This document shows positions 17,230 through 31,998 of a DNA stretch of 64,000 bases, piece after piece (position 1 is the stretch's first letter; the number at the start of each line of letters is the position of its first letter). The position numbers were made by a program, and so were the translations under genes. Origin of the DNA: Pantoea sp. IMH. Lineage in GTDB: Bacteria > Pseudomonadota > Gammaproteobacteria > Enterobacterales > Enterobacteriaceae. The stretch lies in the NCBI RefSeq assembly GCF_000599885.1, contig NZ_JFGT01000006.1:434001-498000 (forward strand), read 5' to 3'. Under the pieces are notes generated by a model. The model was not told where the DNA came from. It searched no databases and worked only from the letters and a program-made list of their open reading frames with translations.

Positions 17230-17784
17230 TCAGTCGTTGCCGAACCGTCCGATCAGGCCAGTTGCCCCCAGCACGTGTCCCTTCAGGCGGTTCAGTAGCG
17301 CCTCGCGGTTCAGGCCATGCTCCAGCACGTTTGCCGGGAGATCGGTGGCAATCAGGGTAAAGTTATAGTGATGAACGCCGCTGCCTTTGGGCGGGCAGGG
17401 ACCGTAGTAATGCAGGGTGCCGGGACTATTTTTTCCGCCGGTATAACCTGTTCCCCTGGTCAAATCGCCCTGCGCAAACTGGCTGCGTTCTGCCGGTATG
17501 TTATAGGCAACCATATGGTTTACCCCCAGCCCTTTAGCGCCTACCAGGTCGTCCATGGTCAGCACATAGCTTTGCGTTCCCGCCGGGGGATTGGCCCAGC
17601 TCAGCGCCGGCGAGATATTCTCGCCCGTACAGGCGGGTTTACCGGCGGCGTTGCCGGCAAATTTCTTGTCCAGCAGGGCGTTATCGTTGAAATCAGACGA
17701 GCTGAGCGTAAATGCGGAGGGCGCGGCCTGCGCCGCGGTGATGCCGCAGAGCAGCAGTGAAACAGAGAGCAGCATTTTCTTCAT
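17230..17784 (-). CDS. Exported PEBP-family protein (YbhB/YbcL type)
   Basis: Phosphatidylethanolamine-binding-protein fold, 184 residues with a Sec signal peptide (cleavage probably after ITAAQA), so periplasmic like YbcL rather than cytosolic like YbhB. Conserved PEBP features are CTGENISPALSW, the DDLVG..GVNHMVAYNIP segment with its ligand-site Asp and His, and YYGPCPPKGSGVHHYNF. Function is unknown for most bacterial members. ATG 17784 has AAGGGA six bases upstream. An in-frame extension to 17901 exists only because the heptanucleotide repeat is open in this frame; it would encode VGSWQLA repeats and is not taken as coding. It is convergent with the preceding operon. Confidence 0.9.
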   Translation of the reverse strand: MKKMLLSVSLLLCGITAAQAAPSAFTLSSSDFNDNALLDKKFAGNAAGKPACTGENISPALSWANPPAGTQSYVLTMDDLVGAKGLGVNHMVAYNIPAERSQFAQGDLTRGTGYTGGKNSPGTLHYYGPCPPKGSGVHHYNFTLIATDLPANVLEHGLNREALLNRLKGHVLGATGLIGRFGND

Positions 17785-17840
17785 CGGGTATCCCTTAACT
17801 AAATGGCCTGCAAACAGCCTGGACGATAACCTGTTGCTTT

Positions 17841-17917
17841 GCCAACTGCCAACTGCCAACTGCCAACTGCCAACTGCCAACTGCCAACTGCCAACTGCCA
17901 ACTGCCAACTGCCAACT
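17841..17917. repeat. Heptanucleotide tandem repeat, 11 perfect copies of GCCAACT
   Basis: Eleven uninterrupted copies of GCCAACT (AGTTGGC on the minus strand) over 77 bp, followed by GCCGGCT. It lies 57 bp upstream of the PEBP start codon, in that gene's promoter or leader, and 263 bp before the YchO gene. Because 7 is not a multiple of 3 or of the helical repeat, copy-number changes would shift promoter spacing or any frame through it. Confidence 0.98.
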
Positions 17918-18060
17918 GCCGGCTAACACCTGAACATCTCAGTTTCTTAACGCACCAGTACGCCAGCATTTCATTATCTCCCCCCTCACTGCCTCAACAT
18001 CTCACTATTCTGATGCCAACATCCTGCATCCTGCCGCCGGATAGCATGTTCCAGCGGCTT

Positions 18061-18085
18061 CCCCGTTACGGGTTGCCCGTCGGGG
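18061..18085. terminator. Nested hairpin upstream of ychO
   Basis: CCCCG..ACGGG pairs with CCCGT CGGGG (outer stem 18061-18065/18081-18085, inner stem 18068-18072/18076-18080). There is no T-run on either strand. It may be a remnant terminator or a leader structure for ychO. Confidence 0.35.
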
Positions 18086-18179
18086 GCTGAATTATGCTAA
18101 GGTAACCTTTCGCTAATTTTGTGAGATCGCTTACGTTTTCAGCTAAAAAACAGGTTGCCTGACGGCACGTTATAAGGTT

Positions 18180-19640
18180 ATGAGCAGACTAAACGCCCTC
18201 TCTCCCGCATATTGCGCCCTGCTGGCGGCCCTGATCACGGTGCTGCCCGGCCTGCGCTCCGCCTCGGCGCTGACGACGCAAACCGTCGTTGCCGACGCCC
18301 CGTTCGACGATCCCGCCCGCTTCACTAAGCTTCAGAGCCAGCTTCCGGCGTTAGGCGGCGACAGCGATGCGGCGGCGCAGGCGCTGGAAAAGCGTATCGC
18401 GGAGGCGGTGAAAAGCATTGGTGAAGCCAGCATGAACAGCGACGATGATATTTCGCTGGGGGAGCAGGCCAGCCAGTGGGCGTTTACCCAGTTCCGCGAT
18501 GAGGCGACCCGCCGTGCGGAAGATGAGGCGCAGCAGCTATTGTCACCCTATGGTCGTGCGGATCTCTCGCTGATGGTGGACGCGGAAGGGAACTTTAACG
18601 GCACCACGGCACAGCTGATCACGCCCTGGCAGGATAACTACGACTATCTGACCTTCAGTCAGTTGGGGCTTGAGCAGACCGACTACGGCCTGGTGGGCAA
18701 CGCCGGACTGGGCCAGCGCTGGCAGGTGGGCGGCTGGCGGCTCGGCTATAACGGCTTTATCGACAGCCTGTTTGAGTCAGAACAGCAGCGTGGCTCGCTG
18801 GGCGCGGAGGCCTGGGGCGATTACCTGCGCTTTTCCGCCAACTACTATCAGCCGCTCTCAGGCTGGCGTAATCGCAACGCCACGTCGCAGATGCGCATGG
18901 CGCGGGGTTATGACATTACCACGCAGGGCTACTTGCCGTTTTACCGCCAGCTGGGCGTCTCGCTGAGCTATGAGCAATACCTTGGCAAAAACGTCGATCT
19001 CTTTAGCAGCGGTTCGTCGGCGACCAATCCCTCCGCCGTAAAACTGGGGGTCAGCTATACTCCCGTCCCGCTGTTCACCCTGACCGCTTCCCATAAAACG
19101 GCGGATACCGGCGAGACGCAGGATCAGTTTGGCCTGAAAATGAACTACCGGATTGGCGTGGCGCTGAGCAAGCAGCTCTCAGCGCAGAACGTTGCGGCTG
19201 CACACTCGCTGAGCGGCTCCCGCTACGACGCGGTGGCCCGCAGCAATACGCCGGTGATGGAGTTCCGTCAGCGTAAAACGCTCTCGGTATTCCTGGCCAC
19301 GCCACCGTGGCAGGTGCAACCGGGAGAAACGCTGCCGCTGAAACTTCAAATCTACAATGCCAACCCGATCAAGGCGATCAGCTGGCAGGGCGATACCCGG
19401 GCGCTGAGCCTGACGCCACCCCCCACCAATACCAGCACGCATGGCTGGAGCATTATTATCCCCGCCTGGGACAGCTCACCGGAGGCCAGCAATGAATACC
19501 GGCTGTCGGTCACGCTGGAGGATGAGCGCGATCAGCGCGTCACCTCAAACTGGATAACGCTGAAGCTGGCACCGCCGGTGAGCCTGCCCGCCGGAAGCAG
19601 CACGGAGTATAACCTGATGGCACCGCTCGCCACCCCGTAA
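18180..19640 (+). CDS. ychO: Inverse autotransporter (invasin-like) protein YchO
   Basis: Outer-membrane protein of the intimin/invasin family, 486 residues. After a signal peptide (to about ASA, residue 30) comes a linker with the conserved GEASMN segment, then the inverse-autotransporter beta-barrel (about 115-345) with family motifs FSQLGLEQTDYGLVGNAGLGQRW, split here as QLGLEQT and GLGQRW, plus MARGYDITT. A short C-terminal immunoglobulin-like module follows (about 365-470). It aligns along its length with E. coli YchO (417-464 residues); it lacks the long passenger of true invasins. The start has only a weak AAGG upstream. Role in adhesion or envelope integrity is family-level knowledge. 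Confidence 0.9.
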   Translation: MSRLNALSPAYCALLAALITVLPGLRSASALTTQTVVADAPFDDPARFTKLQSQLPALGGDSDAAAQALEKRIAEAVKSIGEASMNSDDDISLGEQASQWAFTQFRDEATRRAEDEAQQLLSPYGRADLSLMVDAEGNFNGTTAQLITPWQDNYDYLTFSQLGLEQTDYGLVGNAGLGQRWQVGGWRLGYNGFIDSLFESEQQRGSLGAEAWGDYLRFSANYYQPLSGWRNRNATSQMRMARGYDITTQGYLPFYRQLGVSLSYEQYLGKNVDLFSSGSSATNPSAVKLGVSYTPVPLFTLTASHKTADTGETQDQFGLKMNYRIGVALSKQLSAQNVAAAHSLSGSRYDAVARSNTPVMEFRQRKTLSVFLATPPWQVQPGETLPLKLQIYNANPIKAISWQGDTRALSLTPPPTNTSTHGWSIIIPAWDSSPEASNEYRLSVTLEDERDQRVTSNWITLKLAPPVSLPAGSSTEYNLMAPLATP

Positions 19641-19757
19641 ACCAGAAAACTGTCAAGCGGCCGTGGAAAAATAAATGTGATAAAACTCACAAAATAGTAG
19701 TGGGAAGCAGACGCGGAATTTGCCAGAATCGGCAAAAAACTGACTCACCTGCACATC

Positions 19758-20663
19758 ATGATCGTCCGACCGCATCGCCACTGGTTTATCCGTCTGTTTG
19801 CCTGGCACGGCTCTGTGCTGCCCGGCATTCTGTTTCGTCTCGGCCTTAACTTGCTGATCTCCATCGTCGCTATCTTATTACTGGGATGGTACGAAACCCT
19901 CGGCGTCAGGCTTACTCTGGCTCCTTTCAGCCTGCTGGGCGTCTCCATCGCCATCTTCCTTGGATTTCGAAACAGCGTCTGCTATGCGCGCTTTACTGAA
20001 GCACGGCAGCTCTGGGGCGGGTTGCTGATTGCCTGTCGCACCATCCAGCGGCAGGTTGAGGCCATATCGCCTGCCAGCGGACCGCGTATCGCCGCGCTGC
20101 TGATGGCGTTTTGCTACAGCCTCAAGCATCAGCTGCGTCACACCGACGCACGGGCGGATCTGCACCGTTATCTGGGTGATGAGGCGGAGGAGATCCTGCC
20201 GCTGCGGGCGCGAACCAACGCGATTGAAATGAAAATCTCCCGGTGGCTCAGTGAACAGCGGCGGAGCGGGGCAGTTTCGGATGTTGTTTATACGCAGCTT
20301 GATAACAGTATTCATCAACTCTCTGTGGTGCTGGGTGGATGCGAACGCCTGGCCAGTATGCCGCTTCCCTTTGCTTACGGCCTGCTGCTGCACCGCACCG
20401 TCTATCTCTTTTGTACGCTGCTGCCTTTCGCGCTGGTGCCCGATCTCCATTACATGACGCCGCTGGTCTCGGTATTTATCTCCTACAGCTTCCTCTCGCT
20501 GGATACGCTGGCAGAAGAACTGGAAATGCCTTTTGGCTATGCGAACAACCATCTGCCGATGGATGCCATGTGTACCAACATTGAGATCAATCTGCTGGAA
20601 ATGATGAACCAGCACAACCTGCCTGCGACGCCCGTTCCTGATGCCTTCTATCGCCTGACGTAA
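19758..20663 (+). CDS. yneE: Bestrophin-family ion channel YneE
   Basis: Inner-membrane protein of 301 residues, the full length of bacterial bestrophins (UPF0187). The N-terminus MIVRPH.HW..RLFAWHGSVLP is characteristic. Hydrophobic segments lie near 24-45, 50-70, 215-235 and 240-255, and the conserved E.PFGY motif (MPFGYANNHLP, near 262) is present. Bacterial homologues such as KpBest form pentameric, cation-selective channels. The physiological role is unknown. The start ATG has no strong Shine-Dalgarno match. No operon partner is evident. Confidence 0.92.
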   Translation: MIVRPHRHWFIRLFAWHGSVLPGILFRLGLNLLISIVAILLLGWYETLGVRLTLAPFSLLGVSIAIFLGFRNSVCYARFTEARQLWGGLLIACRTIQRQVEAISPASGPRIAALLMAFCYSLKHQLRHTDARADLHRYLGDEAEEILPLRARTNAIEMKISRWLSEQRRSGAVSDVVYTQLDNSIHQLSVVLGGCERLASMPLPFAYGLLLHRTVYLFCTLLPFALVPDLHYMTPLVSVFISYSFLSLDTLAEELEMPFGYANNHLPMDAMCTNIEINLLEMMNQHNLPATPVPDAFYRLT

Positions 20664-26300
<5,637 letters not shown>

Positions 26301-26381
26301 AAACGGATAAAAAGCGCCTGACGGCCCCTGTGGCTGGTTTGTCTGCCGGCCAGGGAAACGCATCCGCAACAAGGAGAAAGC

Positions 26382-27374
26382 ATGCAGGATTTACTTAAGC
26401 TCACCCTCAGCGGCGGACAGCCCGACTCGCTCTCCGGCAGTAACGATCATCTGCAATGGCAGTGGCTCGATGAGGGGATTCTGGAGATGACGCCTCATAC
26501 CTGCAGCGCGCAGGCGGTGGTGATTTCCGCCGGGATCCATGGCAACGAAACGGCGCCGGTGGAGATACTCAACGCGCTGGTCAGCCAGCTACTGGCGGGG
26601 GGGCAGCCGTTGATCCCCCGTCTTCTGGTTATCTATGGCAACCCTGCCGCACTCCGTGAGAATAAACGGTACCGCAGCATCGACGTGAACCGGCTGTTCG
26701 GTGGTCGCTGGCAGCAGCATGAAGATTGCTCTGAGGCCCGCCGCGCCTGGCGGCTGGAGCAGGCGCTGGAAACGTTCTGGGCGTCGGGCGATGGCGATGA
26801 GGTGCGCTGGCATCTCGATCTGCATACCGCCATCCGCGGTTCTTACCATTGCCGGTTTGGCGTGCTGCCACAGCGAGAGACGCCCTGGCCGGAGCCGTTC
26901 ATGCAGTGGCTCGCCTGTGCCGGGCTGGAAGCGCTGGTGTTTCACCGGGCGCCTGGCGGCACCTTTACCCATTACAGCTCGCAGCATTTTCAGGCGGCAA
27001 GCTGCACCCTGGAGCTGGGCAAGGCGCAGCCTTTTGGCGCCAACGATCTCAGCCTGTTTTCAGCGGCTCGTGATGCGCTGGCCGCGCTGCTGGATGGCAG
27101 TACGCTGCCTGCGCCAGCAGAGGCGCCGCAACGCTATCGGGTTTCACAGCAGATCACCCGCGGGTCGGAAGCGTTCCGGCTGCATATGAGTAATGAAACA
27201 CTCAATTTCACCGCCTTCCCGCAGGGAACGCTGCTGGCTGAGGATGGCAGCAAACGCTATTTTGTGCAGCAGGCCAGGGAGTACGTCCTGTTTCCCAATC
27301 CTGCTGTGGCGACAGGGCAGCGCGCCGGACTGATGCTGGTAGAGGATAACCAGCATAATGAGGCGCTGAGCTGA
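26382..27374 (+). CDS. astE: Succinylglutamate desuccinylase
   Basis: Final step: N-succinylglutamate to succinate and glutamate. Zinc carboxypeptidase-like enzyme of 330 residues. The zinc site is His53 and Glu56 in GIHGNETAP, with a third His in the WHLDLHTAIRGS segment near residue 148; the catalytic Glu lies in TLELGKAQPFG near 212. AAGGAGAAAG stands just before the ATG. The 81-bp gap after astB has no clear terminator, so the gene is read as the end of the astCADBE operon. Confidence 0.95.
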   Translation: MQDLLKLTLSGGQPDSLSGSNDHLQWQWLDEGILEMTPHTCSAQAVVISAGIHGNETAPVEILNALVSQLLAGGQPLIPRLLVIYGNPAALRENKRYRSIDVNRLFGGRWQQHEDCSEARRAWRLEQALETFWASGDGDEVRWHLDLHTAIRGSYHCRFGVLPQRETPWPEPFMQWLACAGLEALVFHRAPGGTFTHYSSQHFQAASCTLELGKAQPFGANDLSLFSAARDALAALLDGSTLPAPAEAPQRYRVSQQITRGSEAFRLHMSNETLNFTAFPQGTLLAEDGSKRYFVQQAREYVLFPNPAVATGQRAGLMLVEDNQHNEALS

Positions 27375-27680
27375 GCATCCTTTATCAGACGTTGCCGTAG
27401 GGATGCGGCATTCTGGCCCACATGGTCCTGACAATTCCCTTTCCCAATCCTGCCGGCTGCATTACACTCCTCCACAATTCCTGCATTAATCCTCTTAAAT
27501 TCATATTTATTAGCATTTCCTCACGCAATTCTTCGCATTCTCTCCATGATTGGCTGCATTTCATCTTTTATGCTTTCAGGGCTTTACTCACCCTCTGGGT
27601 ACTTGACGTTCAGCACAATAAACTTGTTTCCGACATCGCGACATAAGGTCGCTACCGAAAAAAACAGGAAGGAGATGATT
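27375..27680. other. Intergenic region between astE and spy
   Basis: 306 bases without a supported gene. TGCCG..CGGCA (27394-27411) can form a small hairpin after astE. The second half is T/C-rich and should contain the spy promoter and its envelope-stress activator sites, but I could not place a convincing CpxR or BaeR box by eye. Confidence 0.5.
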
Positions 27681-28169
27681 ATGCGTAAATTGACCTCAAT
27701 CGTTATGGCTATGACTCTGGCTATGGGCGCGGCGAACATTGTTCATGCGGCAGCAGATAACATCACGCCGGCACCGGCAGGCGCAGAGAAAGCTGAGATG
27801 CATAAGCCGCCCCGCCACGGCGGTATGCATGGCATGTTTAAAGGGCTTAATCTGACCGATGCACAGAAAACGCAGATGCGCACTATCATGCAGGAAGCGC
27901 ACAAGGACATGAAACGTCCTTCGCTGGAATCGCGCCGTGCGATGCACAGCATTATCGCCTCTGACAGCTTCGATCAGGCAAAAGCGGAGGCTGAGGCGAC
28001 CCGGATGAGCGCGGATGGTAAAGAACGTGCGCTCAAAATGATGGAGACGCAGAATAAGCTCTATAACGTGCTGACCGCGGAGCAGAAAAAGCAGTTTAAC
28101 GCGAACTTTGACAAGCGTCTGACGGAAAAGCCGCATCATCCTGGCAAAATGATGGAAAGTGAAGAATAA
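27681..28169 (+). CDS. spy: Periplasmic chaperone Spy
   Basis: ATP-independent periplasmic chaperone of the CpxP/Spy superfamily, 162 residues. It has a Sec signal peptide (to about VHAAA, residue 24) and the two LTxxQ motifs: LNLTDAQKTQMRTIM near residue 58 and LTAEQKKQFNANF near 135. The region between is helical and basic/acidic mixed, as expected for the cradle dimer. ATG 27681 has GGAAGGAG six bases upstream; a longer frame to 27546 is ignored. In E. coli, spy is induced by the Bae and Cpx envelope-stress systems. Confidence 0.93.
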   Translation: MRKLTSIVMAMTLAMGAANIVHAAADNITPAPAGAEKAEMHKPPRHGGMHGMFKGLNLTDAQKTQMRTIMQEAHKDMKRPSLESRRAMHSIIASDSFDQAKAEAEATRMSADGKERALKMMETQNKLYNVLTAEQKKQFNANFDKRLTEKPHHPGKMMESEE

Positions 28170-28190
28170 GGTTTAACGCCACCGGCAGAG

Positions 28191-28238
28191 ACCGCCGGCG
28201 CTGCTCAGGGAAGCCCGGGCAGCGCCGGCGGTTTTTTG
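28191..28238 (+). terminator. Rho-independent terminator of spy
   Basis: ACCGCCGGCGCTGC (28191-28204) pairs with GCAGCGCCGGCGGT (28219-28232), followed by TTTTT. Strong 14-pair stem, just before the 3' end of convergent cho. Confidence 0.92.
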
Positions 28239-28244
28239 TGTGAT

Positions 28245-29108
28245 TCAGTAAAGCGGAATGATGGGGTATTTGCCACTCAGAACAGGTTTGCAGAGGATTT
28301 TGTAGCCGTCGCTGTCAAAGCCCTTAGGGGTGGAGGTAAGATGGCGTGCCTCCGCCAGTTCGCTCACCGAGCCAAGATAAAACCAGTTATTGATGACATG
28401 AATCTGCGTCTGGCTGCTGCCTTCTTCCACCACGCCCACCGCACCTTCCCACGGCCAGCACATCACTCTGACGCGCTCAAGCGCATCCATCAGACGCTGA
28501 TGGTGATCTTCAACCGGCTCTCTGCCGCAGCAGGCCCCGGCGCAGCGCCCAAGACTCGCCCGGAAGCAGGGGCGGTTTTTACCCAGGCTCTCCAGCCCCA
28601 GTAATCCCAGGCAGAGACGCTCCTCATCGGCGATGGTCTGGAGCTTTTCCAGCGCCGCACGGCGGCTGGCATAGAGACCAAACAGATTAGGTGTGTGGGA
28701 AAAATCGACCTCTTTGGCGTAAACCACGCTGGGCTTGTGTTGGCTGATATGCAGCGAACAGAGCTGGCGATTTTTACGCAGTCGTTTATTAAACAGCGGC
28801 TGCTGCACTTTGATCATCTGTGCTTCCAGCAGCAGCGCGCCGAGATCGCCAGCGGTGGTGATCCAGGTGACGTGCCTGGCCTGGCGCAGCATTTTTGCTT
28901 CATCCGCGGTACGGAAGTGCGACATGACCCGGCTGCGCAGATTGACGCTTTTACCAATATAGAGCGGCATCGTTTCGCTTTCGCCATGGAAAATATAGAC
29001 GCCAGGCAGAGCAGGAAGCCCTTCAAGCGAAGGCCGAAGATGTTCGGGATACTGATAGATTGCCGCCGGTTCAAACTCCAGGCGGTGAGAGACGACGCGT
29101 CTGACCAC
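28245..29108 (-). CDS. cho: UvrC-like excinuclease Cho
   Basis: Endonuclease that makes the 3' incision in UvrAB-dependent nucleotide excision repair and can replace UvrC at bulky lesions. The 287-residue protein has only the GIY-YIG nuclease half of UvrC: GVY at 36-38, YIG at 50-52, and the catalytic Arg in KSVNLRSR. The central region with CFRASLGRCAGACCGRE follows; the UvrC C-terminal nuclease is absent, as usual for Cho. A perfect LexA box lies 14 bases upstream of the ATG, so the gene is SOS-induced. Confidence 0.94.
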   Translation of the reverse strand: MVRRVVSHRLEFEPAAIYQYPEHLRPSLEGLPALPGVYIFHGESETMPLYIGKSVNLRSRVMSHFRTADEAKMLRQARHVTWITTAGDLGALLLEAQMIKVQQPLFNKRLRKNRQLCSLHISQHKPSVVYAKEVDFSHTPNLFGLYASRRAALEKLQTIADEERLCLGLLGLESLGKNRPCFRASLGRCAGACCGREPVEDHHQRLMDALERVRVMCWPWEGAVGVVEEGSSQTQIHVINNWFYLGSVSELAEARHLTSTPKGFDSDGYKILCKPVLSGKYPIIPLY

Positions 29109-29121
29109 TTTGTACTCCGGT

Positions 29122-29141
29122 TACTGTTTACTTATACAGTG
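29122..29141 (-). promoter_or_regulatory. LexA (SOS) box of cho
   Basis: CTGT-N8-ACAG at 29124-29139 with flanking TA/TG, an almost ideal match to the enterobacterial SOS box. It sits directly upstream of the cho start. Confidence 0.9.
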
Positions 29142-29189
29142 TAACAGGCGTGCGCTGCATAAAAAAGCGTCGCTGCGACGAGCGCGGCT

Positions 29190-29214
29190 AAAAAAAGGGC
29201 GGCCAGCGCCGCCC
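29190..29214 (-). terminator. Terminator of nadE
   Basis: GGGCGGC (29197-29203) pairs with GCCGCCC (29208-29214). On the minus strand the stem is followed by seven T, so it ends nadE transcription before cho. Confidence 0.85.
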
Positions 29215-29230
29215 AGTAGTTAGAAGGGGG

Positions 29231-30058
29231 TTATCTTTTCCAGAAATCGTCAAACACGGTGACCGGCGGACGACGTTTATGTTCCGTTTTCAGATACCAG
29301 CCCTCGATGGTTTTTGCCGCAGATTCATCCACAGTTTTTCCTTCCAGATACTGGTCAATCATCTCGTAGGTGACGCCAAGCGCGACTTCATCCTGCAGGC
29401 CAGGGCGGTCATCCTCAAGATCTGCTGTAGGATGCTTGAGATAGAGATGTTCAGGGCAGCCCAGCGCTTTCAGAAGCTGTTTGCCCTGACCTTTGTTCAG
29501 ACGAAAGAGAGGGTTAATATCCGTTCCGCCATCGCCATACTTAGTAAAGAAACCGGTAAGAGCTTCAGCGGCGTGATCGGTACCGACCACCAGACCAGCG
29601 GTCATACCGGCGATGCTGTACTGCGCCTTCATGCGCTCGCGGGCTTTCTCGTTACCGCGCACAAAATCAGAGAGTTCCACACCCGCTTCCCGCAGCGCTT
29701 TTTCACTGGCAAGTACCGCTTCTTTAATATTCACGGTCAGGACGCGATCGGCTTTAATGAAATTCAGCGCATCCTGACAATCCTGCTCATCGGACTGAAT
29801 GCCATAGGGCAGGCGGACGGCGATAAACTGATAATCGGCTTTGCCGGTCTCCTCACGCAGTTCGGTGATGGCCATCTGGCTCAGTTTGCCCGCCAGAGTC
29901 GAATCCTGGCCGCCGCTGATACCCAATACCAGCGAACGGACAAAGGGATGGGCAGTCAGATAGGACTTTAGAAAATCCACGCTGGTGCGGATCTCTTGCT
30001 TAACATCAATCGTGGGCTTCACGCCCAGCGCGTCGATAATTTCCTGTTGCAGTGCCAT
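29231..30058 (-). CDS. nadE: NH3-dependent NAD+ synthetase
   Basis: Last step of NAD biosynthesis: deamido-NAD plus ATP and ammonia to NAD. At 275 residues it has the short, ammonia-dependent form without a glutaminase domain, the same length as E. coli NadE. The ATP-pyrophosphatase loop SGGQDS is at 48-53. The central [15 protein letters not shown] and the C-terminal KRRPP segments are conserved. It is transcribed alone, ending in its own terminator. Confidence 0.96.
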   Translation of the reverse strand: MALQQEIIDALGVKPTIDVKQEIRTSVDFLKSYLTAHPFVRSLVLGISGGQDSTLAGKLSQMAITELREETGKADYQFIAVRLPYGIQSDEQDCQDALNFIKADRVLTVNIKEAVLASEKALREAGVELSDFVRGNEKARERMKAQYSIAGMTAGLVVGTDHAAEALTGFFTKYGDGGTDINPLFRLNKGQGKQLLKALGCPEHLYLKHPTADLEDDRPGLQDEVALGVTYEMIDQYLEGKTVDESAAKTIEGWYLKTEHKRRPPVTVFDDFWKR

Positions 30059-30180
30059 TTACCTCTCCTCAGATTCAGTGCCTGTTTCAGGCTGCAGGGG
30101 CGAAAACCTCTGCTTTAAAACTAACGTGCCGGACGCAAAACGACAAGGTTCAATCGCGATGTTGAGATGCTATCAGCCGG

Positions 30181-31374
30181 TTATTCAGGCAGTTCCGGCT
30201 TTTTTGCCAGCAGGGCGAACATGGCTATCGCCAGCATATAGCAGCCGAAAATCGTCAGGGTCATCGTCAGTACTGATGTGCCGCCCAGGCCGGTAATGGG
30301 GACGGCGATACCGCCCAGCGTAAACATGGTGACGCCCATCACGGCAGAAGCGCTCCCCGCCCGGTGCCCCTGGCTCTGCATCGCCAGCGACGCGGCGGCG
30401 ACCCCGACGGCACCATTGCTGGCAACGCTGAAGAATAGCGTCACCAGCACGATGGGCAGCGGCGCGGCGCTCAGCCCTGCAATCAGCAGGCTGCCTGAGG
30501 AGAGAAAGGCGAGCGTCAACGCGCCCTTAACGACCCGATATTCCCCCCAGAGAGGGCTGAGCCGGGCGCTGGTCTGCGAGGCGAGGATCAGCCCGATGCC
30601 GTTTGCGGCGAAGCAGAAACTGAACGCCTGCGGCGACAGACCGTAGATTTCCTGCAAAACAAACGGCGACGCGCCGATATAGGCGAACATGCCTGACATC
30701 ATAAAGCCCTGAGTCAGGCAGAAGCCCATAAAGGGACGATGCATAACAATCTGACCGAGCGCTGCCCAGGCTGAAAGGATCGAGCCCTTACTGCGCCGCT
30801 CCGGCGGCAGCGTTTCATGGAGCTTAAGCCGCGCCAGAATAAACAGCAGCACGGCGATGATCGCGATCACCATAAATAATCCCCGCCAGTCCAGCACGGC
30901 CATCAGCGCGCCGCCCATTACTGGCGCAGCAATAGGTGCCAGGCCGTTAACCAGCATCAGCAGGGCAAAGAACCGGGTAAGATCGTGTCCGCTGTACATA
31001 TCACGCGCTATCGCCCGGGATAACACAGCGCCGCCTGCGCCTGAAAGCCCCTGAAAAAGCCTGGCCAGCAGCAGTTGATTAATGTCCTGGGCCATTGCGC
31101 AGCCCACCGAGGCGATCAGCAGTAAGAACAGCGACAGCAGCAGCGGATTAATACGGCCAAATTTATCGCTCATCGGTCCAAAAATGAGCTGGCCCAGACC
31201 CAGGCCGAGCAGCCCGGCGGTCAGACTAAGCTGTGCGGTAGCGGTAGGCGTGTTCAGATCCTGCGCCAGACCGGGCAAGGCTGGCAGATAAAGATCGATG
31301 CATAGTGGTCCGAGCGCGGCAAGGAGTCCGAGCGTAATGGCGTAGCCAAACCGGACAGGTTGTACAGGTGTCAT
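30181..31374 (-). CDS. MFS multidrug transporter, Bcr/CflA family
   Basis: Inner-membrane proton-driven exporter of 397 residues with 12 predicted helices. The Bcr/CflA N-terminus is typical (LGPLCIDLYLPALPGLAQDL), with the MFS loop motif between helices 2 and 3 (GPMSDKFGRINPLL) and helix-5 antiporter-type residues around GLAPIAAPVMGG. Its start overlaps the stop of the upstream tetR gene (ATGA), so the pair forms an operon that the regulator probably represses. Substrates are not predictable; family members export bicyclomycin, chloramphenicol, sulfonamides or metabolites. Confidence 0.9.
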   Translation of the reverse strand: MTPVQPVRFGYAITLGLLAALGPLCIDLYLPALPGLAQDLNTPTATAQLSLTAGLLGLGLGQLIFGPMSDKFGRINPLLLSLFLLLIASVGCAMAQDINQLLLARLFQGLSGAGGAVLSRAIARDMYSGHDLTRFFALLMLVNGLAPIAAPVMGGALMAVLDWRGLFMVIAIIAVLLFILARLKLHETLPPERRSKGSILSAWAALGQIVMHRPFMGFCLTQGFMMSGMFAYIGASPFVLQEIYGLSPQAFSFCFAANGIGLILASQTSARLSPLWGEYRVVKGALTLAFLSSGSLLIAGLSAAPLPIVLVTLFFSVASNGAVGVAAASLAMQSQGHRAGSASAVMGVTMFTLGGIAVPITGLGGTSVLTMTLTIFGCYMLAIAMFALLAKKPELPE

Positions 31375-31949
31375 GAATCCTCTGTCTTAAAAAGTTGTTC
31401 GTTAAGCTGTTGATAAAGGGCGTGAAGTCGCTCTGCTGACGCTTTCTGTGGCGTCAGGCGACGAAAGGAAGTGCCTTCGATCAGCACCGCAAGCAACTCC
31501 ACGCTGGCCCGGATGCGTTCATCACTGAGCGCGGGATGAGCTTTTTTGACGCTCAGGCATGCCTGACTGAACATACGTTCATCCGCGTCGACCAGCATAC
31601 GGGCGACGACGGGATTACGGGTGGCTTCTGCGGCCACTTCCAGCATCAGGGCATCATCTTCTTCGGCATGCAGCGCACGCGAAGCCAGCAGCTGGGGCAG
31701 ATTAGCCACTGAGGCGGTTTCTTCCATATGCGCCAGCCTGGCGTCGATAATCCGCCTGACAATCTCCTCGATGATCGCTTCTTTATTGGTGAAGTAGCGA
31801 TAGATTTGTCCCACGCTAAGATTCGCCTCTTCCGCGAGGCGCGCCATACTGGCCGCGTGAAAACCTTGCCGGCGAAAGCAGCGTCTTGCCGCCAGAATAA
31901 TTTCATCCTGCCGCTGGCGATGGCGGGCATCACGGGCTTCGTTAGCCAT
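31371..31949 (-). CDS. TetR/AcrR-family transcriptional regulator
   Basis: 192-residue regulator. The TetR helix-turn-helix occupies about residues 15-60 (FRRQGFHAASMARLA, NLSVGQIYRYFTNKEAIIEEIV). The ligand-binding C-terminal half is poorly conserved, as usual. It is the first gene of a two-gene operon with the MFS exporter and has a palindromic operator candidate 53-62 bases upstream of its start, indicating autoregulated control of efflux. Confidence 0.9.
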   Translation of the reverse strand: MANEARDARHRQRQDEIILAARRCFRRQGFHAASMARLAEEANLSVGQIYRYFTNKEAIIEEIVRRIIDARLAHMEETASVANLPQLLASRALHAEEDDALMLEVAAEATRNPVVARMLVDADERMFSQACLSVKKAHPALSDERIRASVELLAVLIEGTSFRRLTPQKASAERLHALYQQLNEQLFKTEDS

Positions 31950-31998
31950 TTTTATCCTTATCTGTATCAGAAATGCTGGACGCAGAGCGCTGAATGCG

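Noticed and set aside
17841-17917. CRISPR array
   Set aside because: The units are 7 bp, contiguous and without spacers; no cas genes are nearby.
17591-17926. Plus-strand frame ending in repeated PTANCQL units
   Set aside because: The peptide repeat is just translation of the heptanucleotide tract, and the rest is antisense to the PEBP gene.
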